Shown: piece after piece, positions 53,870-62,271 of the stretch
Layout: each line of letters opens with the position of its first letter
Numbering within the stretch: the first letter of the stretch is position 1
NCBI GenBank assembly: GCA_964406155.1
Contig: CAYOQR010000018.1
Coordinates: 17,201-81,200, forward strand
Reading direction: 5' to 3'
DNA from: Dongia_B sp964406155
Lineage (GTDB): Bacteria; Pseudomonadota; Alphaproteobacteria; Dongiales; Dongiaceae
Length of the DNA: 64,000 nt
Made by a program: the position numbers and the translations under genes
The notes under the pieces: model-generated
The model's database searches: none
Seen by the model: the letters and a program-made list of their open reading frames with translations, nothing else
Told to the model about the DNA's origin: nothing

Positions 53870-55126
53870 CTATTGAGCAGCAGGTTGCACGTAGTTCGGG
53901 TTGTTAGTAGAAGGCCAAGGCCAATCTGGTGCGCCTGGCAATTTATTGCTCGTGTCGACCTTGCTGCAATTGCCGCCATCCTTGTCGCACTTCCTGTCCA
54001 AGTACAATTGTGTGAGCTTGTACTCAGAGACCGCCTTGAGATGGTCCGCGCAGAACTTGCCGAGTGGTGAAAAAGCGCCAGCTCGTTTGGCGAAATCGGA
54101 TTCTCCTCCGTCGTGAAATAGATACTGCAGGCATTCATCGGTGGTGAATGTCTGATAGAGTTGTGTCTTGACTAATTCGACGATTAATTTAGCGGCATCT
54201 GCGCTTGGAGATTCCACTGCGATTGGAGCATTCACGGACACCGACTGTGTGCCTGATGCCGAGCCAGATTTCACTTGAGCTAGCTTCTGTTCATATAGCT
54301 TTTGCCTAGCCTGTTGATCGGTAAGCGAGGCAACTGCCTTGGCTTGGTCCACTTCTGCCGCCTTTTCGGCGGCCTGAGCCTTGTCGGATGCATCTTGGAG
54401 TACCTTTAGGTCGTCTCCAGTCTTTCCGGCGGTCTTTGCATCTGCCAACGCTTTCGCCGCGGTCGTTGCCGCTGATTTCTTTGTTTCATAGTCACTCTTG
54501 GCACCGGCCGCTATTTCTTCCAATGCGTCGGCCTCGTTCTTTGCATCATCGGCGAGCTTCGCCAATGTGGCAATCGAAGCAGCTGAGCCTACTGAGCTGT
54601 TGGTACCGGCAGTGATCAAGTAGGATCTTGCATAGCCGGACAACTGCTCAATGGCCAGCATCGTTACCATCGTATTTTGGTATCGATGCAGCTCCGTTGC
54701 CAGTTGGTCGCGCGATAGGTTGCCGTTTAGCGCGTTCAAGCAGAGTTGGTAGAGCAGCTCGATTTGAGTTTGAGTGAGCTGCGTCCTTAGACCGAACGCT
54801 GATGCCGTTTCCGAATTCGTCTCAGATCCGCCGATGGAAGCTGCAACCTTCTGAGCGAAGTTCCCTTCGGCCTTGCCTTCGATGGCAGTTGCTAGGGCTG
54901 AGAATACGTCGGGGCTCCTGCCGGCGCAGACTTGCAGGACATTCCCTTCGGCCTTCACGACTGTTGCTGATTGCTTCGCATCGGTGAATATCACTTGGCT
55001 CCGCAATTTTAGCGTTGTAGGGCTGTCCGTCGTCCGATAGATGGAATTGAAGTTCGCGCCACATGCCGACAGGGCAATGGCGCTAGCTGCGGAGATCATC
55101 CACAGCAGCAGCTGTCGCATTTTCAT
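53870..55126 (-). CDS. Hypothetical coiled-coil lipoprotein
   Basis: A 418-residue lipoprotein with signal LLWMISAASAIALSAC. Residues about 45-165 are globular (VLQVCAGRSPDVFSALATAIEG), residues about 190-290 are Ala/Lys/Glu/Asp-rich with strong coiled-coil character (ADDAKNEADALEEIAAGAKS), and the C-terminal part contains two Cys-containing blocks (FTTDECLQYLF, DRKCDKDGGNCSKVD). I do not recognise a family. Codon use and base composition differ from neighbouring chromosomal genes. The ATG at 55126 starts the signal peptide. Confidence 0.72.
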   Translation of the reverse strand: MKMRQLLLWMISAASAIALSACGANFNSIYRTTDSPTTLKLRSQVIFTDAKQSATVVKAEGNVLQVCAGRSPDVFSALATAIEGKAEGNFAQKVAASIGGSETNSETASAFGLRTQLTQTQIELLYQLCLNALNGNLSRDQLATELHRYQNTMVTMLAIEQLSGYARSYLITAGTNSSVGSAASIATLAKLADDAKNEADALEEIAAGAKSDYETKKSAATTAAKALADAKTAGKTGDDLKVLQDASDKAQAAEKAAEVDQAKAVASLTDQQARQKLYEQKLAQVKSGSASGTQSVSVNAPIAVESPSADAAKLIVELVKTQLYQTFTTDECLQYLFHDGGESDFAKRAGAFSPLGKFCADHLKAVSEYKLTQLYLDRKCDKDGGNCSKVDTSNKLPGAPDWPWPSTNNPNYVQPAAQ

Positions 55127-55287
55127 CGATTCCCCCAACAAGTTGGCGCCTCCCAGTGGCGCAAGGGGAATCCTCTGCTTTTCGATCTCGGATCGTCAAG
55201 GACGCATCCGTTAACTCCGAGCACGTCTTGCCACAGCGCTAATGAATGCTGCCCAGGCTGTCCATCACCCCTGACAGCCGATGTCGC

Positions 55288-55473
55288 TTATGTCTTCATC
55301 TTACCGACCTTGAATGCTCTGAGCTTCACGCCCGGCCCACCATCGGCGTTCTCGCCATCTGCAAGGGAAACCACTCCAGAAGTTTCCAGGGTCTTTAGGA
55401 TCGCCTGTATATTGTTCTTTATTGCCTCACGCCTACCGGCTGCAAAATTGCCGCCGTTTCGAGACACTCTCAA
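55288..55473 (-). CDS. Truncated XRE-tail protein
   Basis: A 61-residue frame whose C-terminal half (ILKTLETSGVVSLADGENADGGPGVKLRA) matches the end of the HTH protein at 56350-56586 (TLEAAGVVFVADGKTVAGGPGVRLK), but no helix-turn-helix precedes it. The start overlaps the stop of the membrane protein gene by four bases (ATGA), so it may be translated as part of the operon. It could be a real small protein that copies the regulator tail, or a decayed regulator copy. Confidence 0.45.
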   Translation of the reverse strand: MRVSRNGGNFAAGRREAIKNNIQAILKTLETSGVVSLADGENADGGPGVKLRAFKVGKMKT

Positions 55474-56348
55474 TTCTTCGGCTGCTCGTCCTGACGCCGA
55501 AGACCTTTGATATTGGGGATATCCACATTTAACTCTTCCACTGTAACAGCCTTATTAGCAGCCCTTATGATACCCGCAGCCTTCTTAACACTTTCCTCAT
55601 CCGTATTAGCGCCATCGAGCCCAACCATAAGTTCTGCGAGTAATTTTTCTTCTAATTCTTCCAGCAGGTACGGAAGACACGACGTTCCCCATTGGTCAAT
55701 GTAATCCGATCGGTGTGGGAGAGCTGACTTAACAAGATCGAGTATGGCTTTTGTATCAGCCAGTATTTTAGGGCCAGTGCCAGTCCGTAGGACAATGAAT
55801 TGTGCTGCAGTAAGACTGAGAATATTTCGAAAGGCAGAGTAGATTGCCCAAACTATTGGAGACAAGAAAGGCCGCTCTTTGTCTGGAGCCTTTGGCAAAT
55901 CCTTGATGTCAATCCCGGTACTGTGCCACAGACCTTCAGCGAATTCTCGTACTGATCGGCCTTCGCTATTTTGTTGAGCAGCAAGTTCGATCGCCACATC
56001 CATGTTGATGCTGCCACTCATGCGCGCGAGCATCTTGAGCTGACCCTGGTTAACGATGGATTCCCAAAGCTTTTCGACAGCTTCTAACTTCCGTCTATCG
56101 AGTGCCATATAACGGCTAGCCATTGTTGAAAGTGCATTATTTCTCAATGCCGCAATCTGGTCGTCACTTTTCTTCAGGTCGGCCTTCAACCGTTCCTCGT
56201 CGCGCCGGAGCTCACCTCTCAGCTCTTCCAATTTTCGATCATACTCATACTGAATGCTTTTCTGAATTCGAGCAGGAAGCCATATACGAACAATTAAGCC
56301 CACCAACGACGACATTAAGGCCGCGGCTATCCAAGGCATCCAATCCAT
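55470..56348 (-). CDS. Membrane-anchored coiled-coil protein of unknown function
   Basis: A 292-residue protein. Residues about 5-27 form one membrane helix (MPWIAAALMSSLVGLIVRIW), then a long charged coiled coil (YEYDRKLEELRGELRRDEER, residues about 35-70) and a mostly helical cytoplasmic domain. No catalytic motif is seen. It starts one base after the xre gene and overlaps the next small gene by four bases. The tight packing with an HTH regulator in an A+T-rich island resembles accessory modules such as toxin-antitoxin or defence units, but nothing shows that function directly. Confidence 0.68.
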   Translation of the reverse strand: MDWMPWIAAALMSSLVGLIVRIWLPARIQKSIQYEYDRKLEELRGELRRDEERLKADLKKSDDQIAALRNNALSTMASRYMALDRRKLEAVEKLWESIVNQGQLKMLARMSGSINMDVAIELAAQQNSEGRSVREFAEGLWHSTGIDIKDLPKAPDKERPFLSPIVWAIYSAFRNILSLTAAQFIVLRTGTGPKILADTKAILDLVKSALPHRSDYIDQWGTSCLPYLLEELEEKLLAELMVGLDGANTDEESVKKAAGIIRAANKAVTVEELNVDIPNIKGLRRQDEQPKN

Positions 56349-56349
56349 T

Positions 56350-56586
56350 TTATTCCCCCGTTTTAAGCCTCACCCCAGGCCCGCCGGCCACCGTCTTGCC
56401 ATCGGCCACGAAAACCACGCCAGCGGCTTCCAGGGTTTGCTGCATGGCCTCGACGGTCCGCTCCTTCAATTCTTCGCCGCGCTCGAACCGCGCAATAGTA
56501 TCTGTCGCCACCTTTGCAGCCGCAGCCAATTCCCATACTCCCCAGCCGATTGCCGCCCTGCTCATCCGACACTGCACCGGATTCAT
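56350..56586 (-). CDS. XRE-family HTH regulator
   Basis: A 78-residue helix-turn-helix protein of the Cro/XRE type common in alphaproteobacteria: SRAAIGWGVWELAAAAKVATDTIARFERGE, then VEAMQQTLEAAGVVFVADG and the ending GGPGVRLK. It is the first gene of the three-gene unit and probably regulates it. The start at 56586 has no strong ribosome-binding site; an ATG at 56565 is also possible. Confidence 0.82.
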   Translation of the reverse strand: MNPVQCRMSRAAIGWGVWELAAAAKVATDTIARFERGEELKERTVEAMQQTLEAAGVVFVADGKTVAGGPGVRLKTGE

Positions 56587-57103
56587 TCTCAGAACATTGT
56601 TCTTATTTCACATTGAAATGCGGATTATTTCAGCAACATATGGCAATTGTATCCTAATATATAAATAATAATTAAATCAATAGATTAGATATCTTTCTGT
56701 GGGAACAAAGAGGGGGCAAATGTGAACACTTTCAGTTGAACGTTCAACAATACGTCTTACTTTCGTTCCCCAGTTCATGCACGCCAGGGTTGATTGCCTG
56801 GGGGCGAACATGGCCAGAAATAGCTGATGCCTGGAATCAAGCACCCGCTGGAATGCCATCGGTTCAATGATGAGCCTCCGGTCGATTGCTTGACCGTCTT
56901 CCAAGGCAACGCCTTGGAGCCGGCCGGGGGAATCACCGCCACCTCCCCGCATCCGCCTTGCCGATTTCACCTAAGCGTGAAAGCCTGATGAGACCGGCCC
57001 AGCCGAACGCAGGGAACCGCGCCTGACGGCGTACGTTTATCTGGTGACGTATGGTGTCGACGCAATCATGGCTGGGCATCCCTCGAACCGCTTGGAGGAT
57101 GAA
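56587..57103. other. Gene-poor stretch at the right edge of the accessory segment
   Basis: These 517 bases hold no gene I can support. A leftward frame at 56677-56970 has no recognisable features. A perfect eight-base-arm hairpin (TCCAAGGC/GCCTTGGA) sits at 56900-56918 without a T tract. The composition changes from A+T-rich on the left to GC-rich on the right near 56.9 kb. Confidence 0.4.
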
Positions 57104-57310
57104 ATGAGCCATACTTATGCGATCAGCGAAATCGTCGGGACGTCCGAGAAGAGTCTCGATGACGCCATCAAGAGCGGCATCGCCACCGCCGCGAAGAGCC
57201 TGCGGCATTTGGACTGGTTTGAGGTCAGCAATATTCGTGGTCATCTGGCGGATGGCAAAGTCGGCCATTTCCAAGTGACCCTGCGCGTGGGTTTCCGATA
57301 CGAGGGATAA
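57104..57310 (+). CDS. Dodecin family flavin-binding protein
   Basis: A 68-residue dodecin: YAISEIVGTSEKSLDDAIKSGI, the flavin-stacking Trp in LDWFEVSNIRGHL and KVGHFQVTLRVGFR. Dodecins form dodecameric shells that store flavins. GGAGG precedes the ATG at 57104; an in-frame upstream start is not needed. It is followed after 7 bases by the LpxR-type gene. Confidence 0.93.
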   Translation: MSHTYAISEIVGTSEKSLDDAIKSGIATAAKSLRHLDWFEVSNIRGHLADGKVGHFQVTLRVGFRYEG

Positions 57311-57317
57311 GAGGATC

Positions 57318-58382
57318 TTGAAAGAGATCAGTCGAAAGATCAAAAGCGCCGATCGGGCGTTTCTCACCTTCTCTTCCAGTCTTGCCATCGGATTGTCGCT
57401 TGTGCCGTTTCTCCCGGCACAAGCGATGGCCGATGATTCCAGCCGCATCACGGCGATCGAAGAGAACGATTCCATTCTGTTCGACAGCGACCGCTATTAC
57501 ACCCAGGGTCTGCAGTTCTCTTATCTCGGCAGCGATCTGCATCCCGGCAGCGACTGGAACGCGCCGTTCAACTTCATGTCCAACAATCTTTCGCTCTTTC
57601 CCAGCGATGCGGCGACGAAATCGCGGCGCTATGAAATTCTGTTCGGGCAGCAGATCTATACGCCGGACAATATCCACATCAATCCGCCCGATTCAGATGA
57701 CCGTCCCTATGCCGGTTGGCTCTATACCGGCGTCGGCATGATCCAGGACACTAACCGGCGGGAGCTCGATCACCTGGAATTGCTGATCGGCGTCGTCGGT
57801 CCGGCAGCACTCGGGCGCCAGGCACAGAACGACTGGCACCAGTTCATCGGCGTGCAGCAAGCCGCGGGCTGGGATGCGCAGCTTCACAACGAACCCGGCG
57901 TGATGATTTCCTATGAGCATAAATGGCGCCTGCTGCAGCCGCTCGGCAGCGGCTATGCGGTCGACTTCATCCCCGAGGTCGGCGGCACCGTGGGCAATGT
58001 CATGACCTATGGCGAGATCAGCGCGATGATGCGCTTCGGCCGCAATCTGGAAGCCGATTACGGGCCGCAGCGCATACGCCCGTCGCTCTCCGGCACCAGT
58101 TATTTCAACGCCGATTATCTCGACGGTCCCTTCGGTTTCTATTTCTATCTCGGCGCCCAGGGCCGCGCCGTCGCCCGCAACATCTTCCTGGACGGCAACA
58201 GCTTCCAGGACAGCGCCAATGTCGACAAAAAGGTTTTCGTCGGCGATCTCTCCGGCGGCCTTTCGCTCTTCTGGTCCAATGCTGCGAAGCTCGACATGAA
58301 CGTCACCTATCGCAGCAAGGAATTCAACGACCAGGAGAAGGATTTCAAGTATGCGGGCTTCAACCTGTCTTTCGGATTGTAG
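57318..58382 (+). CDS. LpxR-type lipid A deacylase (outer membrane)
   Basis: A 354-residue outer-membrane beta-barrel of the LpxR/DUF2219 family, which removes the 3'-acyloxyacyl chains of lipid A. The signal peptide ends near VPFLPAQAMA. The family pattern SILFDSDRYYTQGLQFSYL, DSDDRPYAGWLYTG and WHQFIGVQQAAGWDAQLHNEPG is clear. The C-terminal residues end in a strand with terminal aromatic pattern (FNLSFGL). The start is a TTG with AGAGGA close by. Its last 23 bases overlap the convergent tetR gene. It remodels the outer membrane of an organism that also makes sphingolipids. Confidence 0.9.
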   Translation: MKEISRKIKSADRAFLTFSSSLAIGLSLVPFLPAQAMADDSSRITAIEENDSILFDSDRYYTQGLQFSYLGSDLHPGSDWNAPFNFMSNNLSLFPSDAATKSRRYEILFGQQIYTPDNIHINPPDSDDRPYAGWLYTGVGMIQDTNRRELDHLELLIGVVGPAALGRQAQNDWHQFIGVQQAAGWDAQLHNEPGVMISYEHKWRLLQPLGSGYAVDFIPEVGGTVGNVMTYGEISAMMRFGRNLEADYGPQRIRPSLSGTSYFNADYLDGPFGFYFYLGAQGRAVARNIFLDGNSFQDSANVDKKVFVGDLSGGLSLFWSNAAKLDMNVTYRSKEFNDQEKDFKYAGFNLSFGL

Positions 58383-59037
58383 CCCCCTTCGCCCGGGCCG
58401 GCCGTTTCGCCGGCTTATCCCCAGCGACAGGTGATCCGCTGGCCAGCAGGTCCCAGACCGCCATGGCGCAATCGACCGTGCGTCCCATGGCGGCGACGGA
58501 GGCATTGTCCCTTGCCTGCAAGGAGAGGCCCTGCAGCACGGTGATGTAGAAACCTGCCATCGCCTTGACATCCGCCGATGCCTGCAGATCGCCCTCGGCG
58601 ATGCCGCGCGCCAGACGCCGCTCGATGGCGGTGAGATTGTCGTGCCGTAACCCCGTCAAATAATCACGGATGGTTTCGTGCTCGGCCGCGCAGTTGCGGT
58701 CGCTGAGCACGACAAGGCACCCGCCCGGACTGTCCGGACGGGCAAAGGCGACGGAGTTACGCCGCAGCATGGCCTCGATGGCCGCGCGCGCCGTCGGCTG
58801 TTCGGTCAGCGCGCGTGCCGTTTCGCTGCCCTCCGTCGCGACATAAAGCTCGACCGCCTCGCGGAACAGCGCTTCCTTGCAGCCGAAGGCGGCATAGAGG
58901 CTGGGGGCATTGATCTCCATCGCCTTGGTCAGATCGGCCAGGGAGGCACCCGCATATCCATGTTCCCAGAAAACCTTCATCGCCCGGCGCAAGGCGGCAG
59001 CGCGATCGAAGCTGCGGGGACGTCCGCGTTCAGCCAT
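58360..59037 (-). CDS. TetR/AcrR-family regulator
   Basis: A 225-residue repressor with the TetR helix-turn-helix at the N-terminus (FDRAAALRRAMKVFWEHGYAG and LTKAMEINAPSLYAAFGCKEALF) and a helical ligand-binding domain. It is divergent from an SDR-MFS pair, whose intergenic region has a 30-base palindrome. It probably represses those genes until an inducer binds. The tail is basic (KPAKRPARAKGATIRKTG). Confidence 0.92.
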   Translation of the reverse strand: MAERGRPRSFDRAAALRRAMKVFWEHGYAGASLADLTKAMEINAPSLYAAFGCKEALFREAVELYVATEGSETARALTEQPTARAAIEAMLRRNSVAFARPDSPGGCLVVLSDRNCAAEHETIRDYLTGLRHDNLTAIERRLARGIAEGDLQASADVKAMAGFYITVLQGLSLQARDNASVAAMGRTVDCAMAVWDLLASGSPVAGDKPAKRPARAKGATIRKTG

Positions 59038-59100
59038 GCTTCATCCTTTCAGTATCGATCATTACATAATTATCTTGACGATGCCAGACAAACCTGCGAG

Positions 59101-59130
59101 CTATTTATGTATCAATCGATATATAAATAG
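59101..59130. promoter_or_regulatory. TetR-type operator
   Basis: A 30-base inverted repeat: 13-base arms CTATTTATGTATC and GATATATAAATAG (12 of 13 match) around AATC. It sits 10 bases before the SDR start codon and between the divergent tetR and SDR genes, a textbook place for a TetR-family site. Confidence 0.65.
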
Positions 59131-59140
59131 GAAGCACGGC

Positions 59141-59944
59141 ATGACACTGCTCTCCACCTCCCCCTTATCGACTAATCCGGACTTCATCTCCCCCAAGCTC
59201 CCCACCTCCAAACTTGCTGGCCAGGTGGCCCTGGTCACCGGCGGCAGCCGTGGCATCGGCGCCGCCATCGCCCGGCGTCTCGCCGCAGAGGGTGCCGATG
59301 TCGCCCTCACCTATGCCGCGAATGCCGACAAGGCGCTGGCCGTCTCGGCCGCGATCGAAGCCGATGGCAGGCGTAGCCTTGCGATCGCTGCCGACAGCGC
59401 GGACGCGGCGGCCGTCATCCAGGCGGTCGATCGCACCGCCGCCGAATTGGGACGGCTCGACATCCTGGTCAACAATGCCGGCATCTTCATCGCCCGGCCG
59501 CTGGAGGATTTCACCCTGGCGGAGATCGACCGGACGCTCTCGGTCAATATCCGCGCCGTCTTCCTCGCCGCCCAGGCGGCCTCGCGCCACATGCGCAGCG
59601 GCGGCCGGATCATCTCGCTCGGCAGCAGCCTTGCCGAGCGTGTGCCCAGGCCCCAGACCAGCCTCTATGCACTCAGCAAATCAGCGCTGATCGGGCTGAC
59701 CAAGGGCCTTGCCCGTGAACTTGGCCCGCGCGGCATCACGGTCAATGTGGTGCATCCGGGCTCCACCGACACGGATATGAATCCGGCCGACGGACCTCAG
59801 GCCGATGCGCAACGGGCACTTCTGGCGCTGGGCCAATACGGCACGCCGGAAGATATCGCCAGCCTCGTCGCCTATCTCGCCAGCGCTGAAAGCCGCTTCA
59901 TCACCGGTGCCGGCATCGCCATCGACGGCGGCTTCACCGCCTAG
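59141..59944 (+). CDS. Short-chain dehydrogenase/reductase
   Basis: A 267-residue classical SDR: the nucleotide loop GGSRGIG, NNAGIF, the catalytic YxxxK in SLYALSKSAL and the motif PGSTDTDMN. NADPH or NADH use cannot be decided. AGGAAG precedes the ATG. It lies in the TetR-controlled unit, followed 72 bases later by an MFS pump; it may modify the compound that the pump exports. Confidence 0.93.
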   Translation: MTLLSTSPLSTNPDFISPKLPTSKLAGQVALVTGGSRGIGAAIARRLAAEGADVALTYAANADKALAVSAAIEADGRRSLAIAADSADAAAVIQAVDRTAAELGRLDILVNNAGIFIARPLEDFTLAEIDRTLSVNIRAVFLAAQAASRHMRSGGRIISLGSSLAERVPRPQTSLYALSKSALIGLTKGLARELGPRGITVNVVHPGSTDTDMNPADGPQADAQRALLALGQYGTPEDIASLVAYLASAESRFITGAGIAIDGGFTA

Positions 59945-60016
59945 CCCGAGCCTATCGGCATTTACGGCGGCGCTCTTTCGCCGCCGTCCTCTTCCTCCAA
60001 TCCCGGGAATATCGAG

Positions 60017-61573
60017 ATGAGCCAGCATGCCGCGTCGCATCATCCATTCATCGTCCTCGGTGCCGTCTGCCTTGCCGGCCTGATGATGCCGCTCAGCTTC
60101 ACCGGGCCCGCCGTGGCGATGCCGGCCATCGCCCGCGATCTCGGCGGCAGCCCCGTCGCCCTCGGTTGGGTGGTCAATGCGTTCGTCCTCAGTTTCGGCA
60201 GTGCCATCATGGCGGCCGGGGCTCTTGCCGACCAGTTCGGCCGCAAGCGCCTGTTCGGCATCGGGGTTGCCGGTTTCGCAATACTGTCGGTCCTGCTGGG
60301 CTTCTCGCCCAATGTGATCGTTCTCGATCTCTTGCGCGCCGTTCAGGGGATTTTCGCGGCAACGGCCCTGGCAGGCGGCACCGCCGCGCTCGCCCAGGAA
60401 TTCGACGGCCCGGCCCGCACCCGGGCCTTCAGCCTGCTCGGCACCACTTTCGGCATCGGCCTCGCCTTCGGGCCGATCTGGTGCGGCTATCTGATCGATA
60501 CTTTCGGCTGGCGGGCGATCTTCCTCAGCGGCGCGGTCATCGGCCTTATCGTGCTCATCTTCGGCCTGTCCCGCTTGCGCGAAACCCGCGATCCCGGCGC
60601 CACGGGCATCGACTGGTGGGGCACGCTGAGCTTCACCGCGACGCTTGTCACGCTGACCTTCGGCATCGTGCAGGGGCCGCAAAGCGGCTGGGCGAGCCCC
60701 CCAGTCCTTGCGTTGCTGATCGGCTCAGCTTTGCTCCTCGCTCTCTTTATCACCGTCGAAACGCGGGTCAGGCGGCCGATGCTCGATCTCAGCCTGTTCC
60801 GCTATCGCCGCTTCGTCGGCGCGCAATTCCTGCCCATCGCCACAGCCTATGGCTTCGTCGTGCTGCTGATCTTCCTGCCGATCCGCCTCATCGGCATCGA
60901 GGGATATGGCGAGGTGACGGCCGGGCTGCTGATGCTGCCCTTCTGTCTGCCGATGGTCATCGTTCCGTTTCTCGCCGCCCTGCTGACGCGCTGGATCTCG
61001 GCGGCGGCGCTGTCGGGCATCGGACTGACGATCGCCGCCGCCGGCATTCTATGGTTCTCCGGTGTCGCGCCGGGCGCCGATGCGGCACGGCTCGTCTGGC
61101 CGCTGGCGACCATCGGCATCGGTGCCGGCCTGCCCTGGGGGCTGATGGACGATCTTTCCGTCAGCGTGGTGCCGAAGGAACGCGCCGGCATGGCGACCGG
61201 CATCTTCAGCACCATGCGGGTTGCCGGCGAAGCCATCGCGATTGCCATTGCCGGAGCCGTGCTGGTCGCGGCGACCCAGGCCGATCTGCACAATACGCTG
61301 ACGGCCGTCGATGCGGCAAACCAGGCCCATCTCCCGGCACTCATTCCGGCCCTGGCCAATGACCTCGCCGGCGGCAATCTCGATGCGGCGGCGGCCCTGT
61401 TGCCGGAAGCCGGACGGCCGCCCTTATTACAGGCTTATGGCAATGCCTTTCGCGTGATGCTGTATGTCCTCGCCGGGGTGACATTCCTGTCGGCCGTGAT
61501 ATCCGTCCTGCTTCTGCGTGTCTCGCGCCAGTGCAGCATGCCGGGCCCGTCCCTGCAGCCCTCCTCGGTTTGA
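60017..61573 (+). CDS. MFS transporter, 14-helix DHA2/EmrB type
   Basis: A 518-residue major facilitator of the 14-helix drug:proton antiporter type: ADQFGRKRLFGIGVAGF after helix 2, and the motif GTTFGIGLAFGPIWCGYL in helix 5. Together with the TetR regulator it looks like an inducible efflux system. Substrate unknown. Confidence 0.9.
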   Translation: MSQHAASHHPFIVLGAVCLAGLMMPLSFTGPAVAMPAIARDLGGSPVALGWVVNAFVLSFGSAIMAAGALADQFGRKRLFGIGVAGFAILSVLLGFSPNVIVLDLLRAVQGIFAATALAGGTAALAQEFDGPARTRAFSLLGTTFGIGLAFGPIWCGYLIDTFGWRAIFLSGAVIGLIVLIFGLSRLRETRDPGATGIDWWGTLSFTATLVTLTFGIVQGPQSGWASPPVLALLIGSALLLALFITVETRVRRPMLDLSLFRYRRFVGAQFLPIATAYGFVVLLIFLPIRLIGIEGYGEVTAGLLMLPFCLPMVIVPFLAALLTRWISAAALSGIGLTIAAAGILWFSGVAPGADAARLVWPLATIGIGAGLPWGLMDDLSVSVVPKERAGMATGIFSTMRVAGEAIAIAIAGAVLVAATQADLHNTLTAVDAANQAHLPALIPALANDLAGGNLDAAAALLPEAGRPPLLQAYGNAFRVMLYVLAGVTFLSAVISVLLLRVSRQCSMPGPSLQPSSV

Positions 61574-61692
61574 TCGGCTCATATGCAGATCAAGATTGGA
61601 GGCGCGGCCATCGCCCCTACCCCATCCCCTCACGGTAGGTTATACCTGACAGCCTGGATCATGACCTGGATAGTCGGGAGACCGCCCCTCTC

Positions 61693-62169
61693 ATGGATCG
61701 GGGGATGTTCAAGACAAAGGATTCGAGGCCGGCATGTTGCCGGCGCTACATCCGGCATCTCCTGATCGCCGGACGTATCGCTGCGCTGGCGTCGCTGGCC
61801 ACGGCCTGCGCGTCCACCACGCCAGCGCCAACCGGCGCCCATATCGATCGGGTCTATCGCGACACCGTCACCTTGCTCGGCCGACCGGCCTCCTCGCGTC
61901 CCGTGGATTTCAGCGAATTGGCCGGCGAGGTCGATGCCCTCTCGGCCGCCGATCTCTCCGGCGATCCCTGCCTCGCGCTGAAGAAGGCGCGCCTCTCCCC
62001 CATCCTTTACTCGCTGGCGGTGATCGACAGCCTGCGGGACGAGGCGGAAAAGCAACGGTTGCAGCAGGAGGCGCTGCAGCATCTGCTGGCGCTCGGCGCG
62101 CCCGGTAATCAACCGGGGCCGGACAATTTCTGCTATGGTAAGGGTTTCCCGCAACTGACCGGCCGGTAA
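61693..62169 (+). CDS. Hypothetical lipoprotein, first of a tandem pair
   Basis: A 158-residue lipoprotein: signal with lipobox LATAC (after RIAALASLATAC). The mature part has GDPCLALKKARL in the middle and ends in DNFCYGKGFPQL. The same two blocks occur in the next gene, so the two are paralogues. Function unknown. A second in-frame ATG is at 61705. Confidence 0.72.
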   Translation: MDRGMFKTKDSRPACCRRYIRHLLIAGRIAALASLATACASTTPAPTGAHIDRVYRDTVTLLGRPASSRPVDFSELAGEVDALSAADLSGDPCLALKKARLSPILYSLAVIDSLRDEAEKQRLQQEALQHLLALGAPGNQPGPDNFCYGKGFPQLTGR

Positions 62170-62271
62170 CAAAGGACATTTGGCGAAGGACGTCGGCGGC
62201 CGGCAGGGGAGCATATCGGCACAAAATATGTGGCGGCCCATCGCAGGTCGCGACGACGAAGGGAGCCGGAG

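Larger units (their letters stand above)
53124..56970. other. Candidate accessory segment inserted 3' of tRNA-Lys
   Basis: From the end of tRNA-Lys to about 56.9 kb the base composition is visibly more A+T rich and the codon use differs from the flanks. All genes inside are unfamiliar. The first 393 bases (53124-53516) hold no gene that I can support. No integrase and no second copy of the tRNA 3' end was found, so this may be an old or trimmed insertion. The right edge is not defined. Confidence 0.45.

Noticed and set aside
56677..56970. Leftward 97-codon frame at the edge of the accessory segment
   Set aside because: No ribosome-binding site, motif or credible fold; considered as a transposase remnant but no family block could be recognised.
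53049..57103. Integrase or attachment-site duplication next to tRNA-Lys
   Set aside because: I looked for a second copy of the tRNA 3' end and for integrase or transposase motifs in the island and found none, so only a candidate insertion is reported.
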